Origin: Lachnobacterium bovis
Lineage (GTDB): Bacteria > Bacillota > Clostridia > Lachnospirales > Lachnospiraceae
Assembly (NCBI RefSeq): GCF_900111325.1
Contig: NZ_FOGW01000040.1
Coordinates: forward strand, 1 to 7,227
Reading direction: 5' to 3'
DNA: 7,227 nt
Shown: positions 1-4,799 of the stretch, in pieces
How positions within the stretch are numbered: position 1 is the stretch's first letter
How the letters are laid out: each line of letters starts with the position of its first letter
Made by a program: the position numbers and the translations under genes
The notes under the pieces: generated by a model
What the model saw: the letters and a program-made list of their open reading frames with translations, nothing else
Told to the model about the DNA's origin: nothing
Databases searched by the model: none

Positions 1-128
1 GAAAAAATGCGAAGAAAATTCAAGAGTATATTCAGAATCAGTTAAAAGAAGATTTAGAATATGATCAAATGACACTGAAGGAATATGTAGACCCGTTTAC
101 GGGTGAGCCGGTAAAGCAAAACAAATAA
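1..128 (+). CDS. tnpA: IS200/IS605-family Y1 transposase TnpA, C-terminal end (partial)
   Basis: The open frame enters from the left edge and stops with TAA at 126-128, giving about 41 residues. The visible peptide contains KKIQEYIQNQLKED followed by LKEYVDPFTGEPV. This matches the end of IS200-like Y1 (HUH) transposases, where the helix carrying the catalytic tyrosine is followed by an IQEYI(R/Q)NQ segment and a VDPFTG tail. Enzymes of this family excise and insert the element as single-stranded DNA by recognising subterminal hairpins, and such hairpins follow directly downstream. The catalytic Tyr and the HUH motif lie outside the window, so intactness cannot be judged. The gene is convergent with pepT. 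The assignment rests on remembered family sequence rather than a search, but tail and downstream hairpins agree with each other. Confidence 0.8.
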   Translation, partial: KNAKKIQEYIQNQLKEDLEYDQMTLKEYVDPFTGEPVKQNK

Positions 129-233
129 AAAGAGCCCATGGGGCTCAGTAGGGAAATGATGTTGCGGCTGGCGAACCTTTCGACGAGTCTTTAGACTCAG
201 TGCCGGTAATATGCCCTTATAGGGCAAGAGCAA

Positions 234-254
234 ACCACCGGCTAAGCCGGTGGT
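234..254 (+). repeat. Subterminal hairpin of the IS right end
   Basis: A perfect 9-bp stem, accaccggc (234-242) with gccggtggt (246-254), is closed by a 3-nt TAA loop. Y1 transposases bind such stems in single-stranded DNA. No T tract follows on either strand, so it is not a canonical intrinsic terminator, although it lies where pepT transcription would be expected to end. Confidence 0.7.
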
Positions 255-282
255 GCTGATTACAATTTTGTTTTACAAAAAC

Positions 283-1509
283 CTATCGATCTAAAGGATT
301 TTTTGCAATTTCTACTAAGATTTTTACAACTGTTTGCATTGATTCAATTGAAATGTGTTCAAAAGGACCATGGAAACCGTATCCGCCAGTTCCTAGGTTT
401 GGACAAGGAAGTCCTTTGAAGGATAACATTGCACCATCAGTTCCGCCACGAACAGGTCTTGATATTGGTTCGAGTCCAACAGTTTTAATAGCATCTTTTG
501 CTAAATCAACAACATACATATGATTTTCAATAATTGATAGCATATTGTTGTATGAAATTGATGTATTTATTGTTACTGTGTCTTTTCCGTATTTTTCATT
601 AAAAGAATTTGTGAGATCTTCTAAAAATTTTATTTTATCATTAAATTTGTCTATATCATGATCTCTGATAATATAGTTTAAAGTAGTTTTTGCAACATCA
701 CCAGATATATCAATTAAATGGAAAAATCCTTCACGACCACAAGTTTTACATGGTGTTTCATTTTTAGGAAGTTGATTAGCAAAATCACAAGCTAAAAGTG
801 CTGAGTTAACCATAATATTTTTGGCTTCACCTGGGTGAACATTTACACCTTTGAATGTAATAGTTGCACTTGCAGCATTGAAGTTTTCGTAAGCAACTTC
901 ACCCTCATAGTCACCGTCTACAGTATAAGCATAATCTGCTTTAAAATAATCTAAATCAAAATTAGATGCACCGGCACCAATTTCTTCATCTGGGGTAAAA
1001 CCAACCCAGATATCACCATGTGGAATGTTATTTTCAATAATATACTCTAAAGCAGAAATAATCTCAGAAATTCCAGCTTTATCATCGGCTCCGAGTAATG
1101 TTGTTCCATCTGTTGTAATTAAAGTGTTACCTTTTAAATTTTTTAAAGTTGGGAAATCAGAAGTTTTTAAGTATTCGTTTGAACCTTTTAATAAAATATC
1201 ATTACCATCATAATTTTCGATAATCTGTGGTTTAATATTTTCGCCAGAATAATCAGGTGCTGTATCAATATGTGAAATAAATCCGATTGCTTTTTTATTT
1301 TCCATTCCTGAAGTTGCAGGGAGTAGTCCGTAAACATAGCATTTATCATCGAGTTTTACATTTGATAAACCTAAATCATTTAATTCCTGCTCTAAAACTT
1401 TTGCTAAAGTGAATTCTCTTTTGCTACTAGGTGTAGTATTTGAGTTTTCATCAGATGTTGTCCAATAAGAGACATATTTTAAAAATCTTTCTTCTACTGT
1501 TTTTTTCAT
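283..1509 (-). CDS. pepT: Peptidase T (M20 family tripeptide aminopeptidase)
   Basis: A cytoplasmic dinuclear-zinc aminopeptidase of 408 residues, the normal length for PepT, which removes the N-terminal residue from tripeptides. Motifs lie in the expected order: SHIDTAPD with zinc ligand H80 and D82; LGADDKAG with bridging D142; TPDEEIG with general base E175 and ligand E176; TVDGD with D198; the dimerisation-domain motif GVNVHPGEAKN (221-231); and GFHGPFEH with ligand H380. Residue roles are transferred from the described PepT enzymes. An in-frame stop lies five codons upstream, so the ATG at 1509 is the only ordinary start. The ribosome binding site is odd: the strong AAGGAGA lies about 25 nt away and only a weak AGGA is near. 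The gene stands alone, convergent with an IS end and divergent from tRNA-Lys. Its upstream region holds a DnaA-box cluster. No frame damage is seen. Confidence 0.96.
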   Translation of the reverse strand: MKKTVEERFLKYVSYWTTSDENSNTTPSSKREFTLAKVLEQELNDLGLSNVKLDDKCYVYGLLPATSGMENKKAIGFISHIDTAPDYSGENIKPQIIENYDGNDILLKGSNEYLKTSDFPTLKNLKGNTLITTDGTTLLGADDKAGISEIISALEYIIENNIPHGDIWVGFTPDEEIGAGASNFDLDYFKADYAYTVDGDYEGEVAYENFNAASATITFKGVNVHPGEAKNIMVNSALLACDFANQLPKNETPCKTCGREGFFHLIDISGDVAKTTLNYIIRDHDIDKFNDKIKFLEDLTNSFNEKYGKDTVTINTSISYNNMLSIIENHMYVVDLAKDAIKTVGLEPISRPVRGGTDGAMLSFKGLPCPNLGTGGYGFHGPFEHISIESMQTVVKILVEIAKNPLDR

Positions 1510-1511
1510 AA

Positions 1512-1595
1512 TGTGTATATCCTAGTGGATAAATCTCCTTTCAAGTTAATAAAATGTGGATAAATAGCTACTTATCCACAAAAAATTGTGGTTAA
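1512..1595. promoter_or_regulatory. Cluster of five DnaA-box-like 9-mers upstream of pepT
   Basis: Two perfect TTATCCACA boxes face each other: 1555-1563 (minus) and 1572-1580 (plus), 8 bp apart, forming a 9-bp inverted repeat. Three more sites match 8 of 9 positions on the minus strand: TTAACCACA (1587-1595), TTATCCACT (1524-1532) and ATATACACA (1512-1520). The sites at 1524, 1555 and 1587 are spaced 31 and 32 bp, about three helical turns. An AT-rich stretch follows (about 1597-1700). No dnaA or dnaN is present, so a regulatory or DnaA-titrating cluster is more likely than oriC. DnaA binding is inferred from the consensus only. The dyad could alternatively be the operator of another regulator or a hairpin in the pepT leader. 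Confidence 0.55.
1519..1540 (-). promoter_or_regulatory. Unusual pepT ribosome binding region
   Basis: Read on the minus strand, AAGGAGAT is followed by a 4-bp mini-hairpin (ATCC, loop ACTA, GGAT), then about nine bases and the ATG at 1509. The distance from GGAG to ATG is 25 nt, too long for direct use. Folding of the hairpin would shorten it to about 13 nt. The alternative is the weaker AGGA at 1520-1523 with 10 nt spacing. No alternative start codon sits at a normal distance from the strong site. Confidence 0.4.
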
Positions 1596-1703
1596 CTTTT
1601 TTATATAATGAAAATCGCCACATTACATATTATAATACAGAAAGAAGAGGAATTATATATTAAATTTTTTATAAATAAAAATATAAAAAACATAAAAAAG
1701 GTA

Positions 1704-1732
1704 TTGCAAAATTTGATAGAGTGGTATATAAT
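1704..1732 (+). promoter_or_regulatory. Sigma-A-type promoter of tRNA-Lys
   Basis: TTGCAA (1704-1709) and a perfect TATAAT (1727-1732) are separated by exactly 17 bp. Transcription is predicted to begin near 1739, leaving a 5' leader of about 29 nt before the mature tRNA. Confidence 0.8.
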
Positions 1733-1767
1733 AATAACTGTCGTCAGGCAAGAAAAATAAATAATAT

Positions 1768-1840
1768 GCGTCATTAGCTCAGCTGGCAGAGCACCTGACT
1801 CTTAATCAGGGTGTCCAGGGTTCGAACCCCTGATGACGCA
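1768..1840 (+). tRNA. tRNA-Lys (anticodon CUU)
   Basis: A 73-nt cloverleaf. The acceptor stem GCGTCAT pairs with ATGACGC with discriminator A; the D-stem is GCTC/GAGC; the anticodon stem CCTGA/TCAGG encloses the loop CTCTTAA with anticodon CTT at 1801-1803; the T-arm is CAGGG, TTCGAAC, CCCTG. U8, G18G19 and the TTCGA loop are all present. The anticodon reads AAG codons. CCA is not encoded, so it must be added after transcription, which is common in Clostridia. Position 1 is G1768: starting one base earlier would put A rather than G at position 10 of the D-stem. Confidence 0.97.
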
Positions 1841-1843
1841 TTT

Positions 1844-1889
1844 AAGTACTAATTTTGGACAGGTTATGTTGCAGATTAGTACTTTTTTT
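1844..1889 (+). terminator. Intrinsic terminator of tRNA-Lys
   Basis: AAGTACTAAT (1844-1853) pairs perfectly over 10 bp with ATTAGTACTT (1875-1884), and the stem runs into a T tract at 1883-1889. The 21-nt loop is long and the stem AT-rich. It begins three bases after the mature tRNA end, so the tRNA is a single-gene transcript. Confidence 0.8.
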
Positions 1890-2072
1890 GTTATATAAAA
1901 GAGAGTAATCTATAAATTAGACAAAATAATAAGTCGTTTTTTTAAAATATATAAACAAAAAAGGGTTGTTTAGACTTAGAAATAGAGAATTGTTCTTGAA
2001 AAGAAAACAATTTTAAAATGTCGTTTAAAAAATTTATGTTGAAATACATATGAGTAAAGAGATTGGAGATTT
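1890..2072. other. AT-rich spacer and leader upstream of ygiQ
   Basis: No gene of size is visible. An imperfect dyad pairs AATTGTTCTT (1988-1997) with AAG plus AACAATT (2001-2012) with two bulged bases. A possible weak promoter is TAGACA (1918-1923) with TAAAAT (1943-1948) at 19 bp spacing, which is poor. The 11-mer tatgagtaaag occurs twice, at the false start at 2050 and at the real start at 2073. GGGTTGTT at 1963-1970 recurs in the element at 6124-6269. Confidence 0.5.
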
Positions 2073-2076
2073 ATGA
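2050..2076 (+). other. Possible 8-codon upstream ORF coupled to ygiQ
   Basis: ATG at 2050 opens MSKEIGDL and stops at TGA 2074-2076, overlapping the ygiQ start as ATGA. The start context duplicates that of ygiQ, giving MSK in both. No Shine-Dalgarno sequence precedes 2050, so translation is doubtful. The overlap would be suited to translational coupling if it is read. Confidence 0.15.
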
Positions 2077-4091
2077 GTAAAGGATATTTGCCAATTTGTA
2101 AACAAGACATGATTGAAGCTGGAATTAGTCAGTTTGATTTTATATATATTTCAGGTGATGCGTATGTGGATCATTCTAGTTTTGGAAGTGCAATTATATG
2201 TAGGTTGTTAGAAGCGCATGGTTATAAAGTTGGGATGATTTGTCAACCTGATTGGAAAAATCCAGAGAGTATAATGGAATATGGAGAACCTAAATACTCA
2301 TTCATGGTGTCGGCAGGTAATATGGATTCTATGGTTAATCATTACACGGTTAACAAAAAGCATCGTAGTAAAGATTCCTATAGTCCTGGTGGTGTAATGG
2401 GAAAAAGACCAGATTATGCAGTTATAGTTTACTGCAATTTAATTAGACAAGTTTACAAACACACACCGATCATAATAGGTGGAATTGAAGCGAGTCTTAG
2501 AAGAATGGGGCATTATGATTATTGGTCTAATAAGGTTAGACGTTCAATCTTGTTGGATTCTGGTGCGGATATTATTTCGTATGGAATGGGTGAACACAGT
2601 ATAATAGAAATTGCGGATGCATTAGCTAGTGGAATAGAAATTAAAGATATTACATTTATAGATGGAACTGTTTATAAAACTAGAAAAGAAGAAGATATTT
2701 ATGATGCAATTAGACTTCCTGATTTTGAAGAAATCAAATCGGATAAGAGAAAATATGCAGAGAGTTTTGCAATCCAGTATAAAAATACAGACCCATTTCA
2801 GGCGAAAAGATTGTATGAGGCATATGATGGTAAAATGTTTGTAGTTCAAAATCCACCAGCTAAACCTCTTACAGAGATGGAAATGGATGATACATACGAT
2901 TTGCCATATATGAGAAATTATCATCCTATATATGAAAAAGATGGAGGGATTCCAGCATTAAATGAAATTAAATTCAGTTTAACATCAAATAGAGGATGTT
3001 ATGGAAGCTGTAATTTCTGCGCTTTGACTTTTCATGAAGGTAGAATTATTCAAGCAAGAAGTCATGAATCAATTTTAAAAGAAGCCAAACAGTGCATAGA
3101 ACATCCTGATTTTAAAGGATATATACATGATGTGGGTGGACCAACAGCGGAATTTAGAAAACCTGCTTGTAAAAAACAAACAAAATTTGGTGCTTGTAAA
3201 AACAGACATTGTTTGTTCCCTGAACCATGTCCAAATTTGGAAGTTGACCACACGGATTATATTAAATTACTTAGAAAAGTTAGAAATCTTGAAGGTGTGA
3301 AAAAAGTATTTGTAAGATCAGGATTTAGGTTTGATTATTTAGTTGCAGACAAAAACAAAGAATTTTTAAATGAATTATGTAAATATCATGTAAGTGGTCA
3401 GCTAAGAGTAGCACCTGAGCACATTAGTGATAATGTTTTGAAAAGAATGGGTAAACCAGGAGTAGATATTTACAATAAATTTGTAAAAGAGTTTACACAA
3501 GTTAATAAAAAACTAAAAAAAGACCAATATATTGTTCCATATTTGATGTCTTCTCATCCAGGAAGTACATTAAAAGATGCAATAGCATTAGCAGAATATG
3601 TTAGAGATTTGGGGTATATGCCAGAACAGGTACAGGATTTTTATCCAACACCTGGTACAATTTCTACCTGTATGTATTATACTAAGTTAGATCCGTTGAC
3701 AATGGAAGAGGTGTATGTTGCGACAGATCCACATGAAAAAGCAATGCAAAGGGCTTTGATTCAATATCGAAATCCAGATAACTATGATTTAGTCAAAGAA
3801 GCATTGATTAAGGAACATAGAGAAGATTTAATAGGATTTGGAGAAGAATGCCTTATTCCACCAAGAAAGATTAAGAATTTTTCGGATTATCACCATAAGA
3901 AAAAACCAGATGGTAAATCTAAAAAACCAGATGGTAAGTCTAAAAAACCAGATGGTAAGTCTAAAAAAATAGATGGTAAGGTTAAAAAGCCAGACAATAA
4001 AAAAAGCAGTGGTAGAAAACCAAGTGAAAAAAGTGCTTTCTTTAATAAGAAAAATAAGGGCCCCAAAAATAGTAAACGTAATAAACATTAA
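2073..4091 (+). CDS. ygiQ: YgiQ family radical SAM protein with repetitive Lys-rich C-terminal tail
   Basis: A cytoplasmic 672-residue protein of the YgiQ (UPF0313) family, whose substrate is unknown. The N-terminal family domain includes GDAYVDH (28-34) and GGIEASLRR (136-144). The radical SAM core has the cluster motif CYGSCNFC, with C309, C313 and C316 as the expected ligands of a [4Fe-4S] cluster that cleaves S-adenosylmethionine. A C-terminal region with FYPTPGT (523-529) and conserved residues through about 600 matches the family's terminal domain. Residues 610-672 form a strongly basic tail built on KKPDGKS repeats, beyond the usual family core. The start uses GGAG at 2065-2068, four bases from ATG. 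The gene is monocistronic: it follows the tRNA terminator and ends at its own terminator. A single uninterrupted frame and intact cysteines suggest an active enzyme; the biological role cannot be stated. Confidence 0.95.
   Translation: MSKGYLPICKQDMIEAGISQFDFIYISGDAYVDHSSFGSAIICRLLEAHGYKVGMICQPDWKNPESIMEYGEPKYSFMVSAGNMDSMVNHYTVNKKHRSKDSYSPGGVMGKRPDYAVIVYCNLIRQVYKHTPIIIGGIEASLRRMGHYDYWSNKVRRSILLDSGADIISYGMGEHSIIEIADALASGIEIKDITFIDGTVYKTRKEEDIYDAIRLPDFEEIKSDKRKYAESFAIQYKNTDPFQAKRLYEAYDGKMFVVQNPPAKPLTEMEMDDTYDLPYMRNYHPIYEKDGGIPALNEIKFSLTSNRGCYGSCNFCALTFHEGRIIQARSHESILKEAKQCIEHPDFKGYIHDVGGPTAEFRKPACKKQTKFGACKNRHCLFPEPCPNLEVDHTDYIKLLRKVRNLEGVKKVFVRSGFRFDYLVADKNKEFLNELCKYHVSGQLRVAPEHISDNVLKRMGKPGVDIYNKFVKEFTQVNKKLKKDQYIVPYLMSSHPGSTLKDAIALAEYVRDLGYMPEQVQDFYPTPGTISTCMYYTKLDPLTMEEVYVATDPHEKAMQRALIQYRNPDNYDLVKEALIKEHREDLIGFGEECLIPPRKIKNFSDYHHKKKPDGKSKKPDGKSKKPDGKSKKIDGKVKKPDNKKSSGRKPSEKSAFFNKKNKGPKNSKRNKH
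3900..3998 (+). repeat. 21-bp in-frame tandem repeat in the ygiQ tail
   Basis: There are four full units of 21 bp (3900-3983), the first three encoding KKPDGKS and the fourth KKIDGKV, then a decayed fifth beginning KKPDN. Units 1 to 3 are nearly identical at DNA level (one aaa/aag difference), pointing to recent slippage or unequal-crossover expansion. The product is a flexible cationic extension that could bind nucleic acid, though this is only inferred from charge. Confidence 0.9.
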
Positions 4092-4116
4092 TAGAGGATA
4101 GATGATAGAGGATAGA
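4091..4116 (+). repeat. 12-bp direct repeat at the ygiQ stop
   Basis: atagaggataga occurs at 4091-4102 and 4105-4116, separated by TG. The second copy overlaps the left arm of the terminator stem. It is probably a local duplication. Confidence 0.7.
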
Positions 4117-4148
4117 GCATATGAAGAACAGTATGCTCTATCTTTTTT
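4111..4148 (+). terminator. Strong intrinsic terminator of ygiQ
   Basis: GATAGAGCATA (4111-4121) pairs over 11 bp with TATGCTCTATC (4132-4142), with a 10-nt loop and six T residues at 4143-4148. It lies 20 bp after the ygiQ stop codon. On the minus strand no T tract follows, so it acts in one direction. Confidence 0.92.
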
Positions 4149-4155
4149 GTGTTTT

Positions 4156-4317
4156 TTAGCGTTTTTTTACTTTTAATTTTTCTTCTGATTTTATTTTGGT
4201 TTTTTCTTTTAATTTCACTTCTGATTTTATTTTTGTTTTTAATTTTACTTTGACTTTATTTTTTGTTATGGGATTTTGTTTCGTATTTACACAATTTATA
4301 CCGCTATAATTATTCAT
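4156..4317 (-). CDS. Possible small lysine-rich protein (53 aa), unrecognised
   Basis: A minus-strand frame runs from ATG (4315-4317) to TAA (4156-4158). It starts MNNYSGINCVNTKQNPIT and becomes a lysine-rich alternating tail built on the unit VKLK(EK)TKIKSE, ending KVKKR. An in-frame stop lies six codons above the ATG. Against it: no Shine-Dalgarno sequence precedes the start, no family is recognised, and the strand is polypurine because of a 36-bp tandem repeat, so Lys codons arise easily. For it: the repeat period is a multiple of three, copy differences keep the frame open, and the start is ATG. It faces ygiQ convergently. No signal peptide or membrane segment is visible. Spurious translation of a low-complexity repeat is the main alternative. 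Confidence 0.25.
   Translation of the reverse strand: MNNYSGINCVNTKQNPITKNKVKVKLKTKIKSEVKLKEKTKIKSEEKLKVKKR
4170..4264. repeat. Polypyrimidine 36-bp tandem repeat
   Basis: Two copies begin at 4170 and 4206 with about 33 of 36 bases identical, each containing cttctgattttatttt. A third, decayed copy runs to about 4264. The plus strand is almost all T and C. Confidence 0.75.
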
Positions 4318-4463
4318 TAGTTCTGAAAATGATTACATTCTAAAAATATTTAACTATTGCTTCAGGTTTTTTTACGTTTTTTTGGGGTGGTTTTTGTGAT
4401 ATTTTATGATGAATTTATGGTGATATTGAAAACTTTATTGTTGTCAGATAATTTATATTTTTA

Positions 4464-4484
4464 AATGAAAATAAGATTTTCATT
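4464..4484. repeat. 9-bp perfect AT-rich dyad
   Basis: AATGAAAAT (4464-4472) and ATTTTCATT (4476-4484) are perfect inverted repeats around AAG. No T tract follows, so it is more likely an operator-like site or chance than a terminator. Confidence 0.4.
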
Positions 4485-4628
4485 ATAAAACAGAAACTAA
4501 AGCATAATTGAGTTATGATGAAAATGATAAAAAAAACAATTAAAAAAAAATATAGTGTAAAATCGTATAAAAATCGCATATAAAATATGTGAAAAATATC
4601 TGAAAAATCATAAAATTAACAGAAGATA

Positions 4629-4657
4629 TTTAAAATTAACATAAAGTGTAGTACAAT
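4629..4657 (+). promoter_or_regulatory. Candidate promoter of the alcohol dehydrogenase gene
   Basis: TTTAAA (4629-4634) and TACAAT (4652-4657) are separated by 17 bp. The -10 is good and the -35 poor. The second taaaattaaca repeat overlaps the -35 and spacer, where a regulator would control access. Confidence 0.4.
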
Positions 4658-4684
4658 AAAACTGTATTTTTCGTAAGGAAAATT

Positions 4685-4738
4685 GTGAATATAAAACAAA
4701 ACAATATGAGGCACATTTTATATAGAAGAGAATTCTGA
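4685..4738 (+). CDS. Possible 17-codon leader peptide upstream of adh
   Basis: GTG at 4685-4687 is preceded by AAGGA (4675-4679) at 5 nt spacing and opens a 17-codon frame ending at TGA 4736-4738. The predicted peptide is VNIKQNNMRHILYRREF, with the first residue read as Met. It lies between the candidate promoter and the adh start. The good ribosome binding site is the only support; there is no codon run suggesting amino-acid attenuation. Confidence 0.2.
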   Translation: MNIKQNNMRHILYRREF

Positions 4739-4799
4739 TTTAAAGAGTTCTAGGATTAAAATGTGGGGATTAATGTATTGAGAGTAGGAGGAATTTACA

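Larger units (their letters stand above)
1..260 (+). mobile_element. IS200/IS605-type insertion sequence, right end (partial)
   Basis: This covers the transposase tail plus about 130 nt of non-coding sequence dense in hairpins: gagccc/gggctc (132-146), gagtc/gactc (185-198), gccct/agggc (213-225) and accaccggc/gccggtggt (234-254). The GC content is clearly higher than in the neighbouring spacers. This is what the right end of an IS200/IS605 element looks like: no terminal inverted repeats, a subterminal imperfect palindrome, and a structured transcript overlapping the 3' end. The exact cleavage site cannot be read without an empty site. It should lie shortly after the 234-254 stem and before the pepT stop codon, so 260 is an estimate. 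Confidence 0.65.
4318..4799. other. Very AT-rich intergenic region upstream of the alcohol dehydrogenase
   Basis: No convincing gene is present in these 480 bases. Notable content: a 9-bp dyad at 4464-4484; two copies of taaaattaaca at 4611-4621 and 4631-4641, exactly 20 bp apart and so on the same helix face; and a candidate promoter with TTTAAA (4629-4634), 17 bp and TACAAT (4652-4657). A possible leader ORF lies at 4685-4738. From the candidate promoter the adh leader would be about 135 nt long. Confidence 0.5.

Noticed and set aside
234..254. Intrinsic terminator for pepT or the transposase
   Set aside because: The stem is strong but neither strand has a T tract after it; it fits the IS subterminal hairpin better.
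1629..1634. TATAAT on the minus strand as the pepT -10 element
   Set aside because: No acceptable -35 hexamer lies 16-19 bp upstream and such hexamers are frequent in this AT-rich DNA. Not supported enough to annotate.
1512..1740. Chromosomal origin of replication (oriC)
   Set aside because: DnaA boxes next to AT-rich DNA suggest it, but Firmicute oriC normally flanks dnaA and here the neighbours are pepT and a tRNA. Kept as a regulatory or titration cluster instead.
1963..1970. Second copy of the 6124-6269 element, from the shared aagggttgttt
   Set aside because: Only one 11-bp match is shared and no AACAACCC partner is nearby; chance in AT-rich sequence is sufficient.
3900..3998. CRISPR-like array from evenly spaced repeats
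   Set aside because: The 21-bp units abut without unique spacers and stay in the ygiQ reading frame, so they are coding tandem repeats.
3828..4088. Minus-strand 86-codon frame opposite the ygiQ tail
   Set aside because: It is the mirror of the KKPDGKS repeat, giving a Phe/Trp/Ile-rich repetitive peptide, with no ribosome binding site. It is a shadow of a confident gene.
4515..4583. 22-codon plus-strand frame starting MMKMIKK
   Set aside because: No ribosome binding site, pure A-rich composition, no recognisable feature. Expected by chance in this AT-rich spacer.
4611..4642. Rex operator upstream of adh
   Set aside because: The ttaaca half-site is present twice but as direct repeats; no TTGTTAA partner is found at the required four-base spacing.
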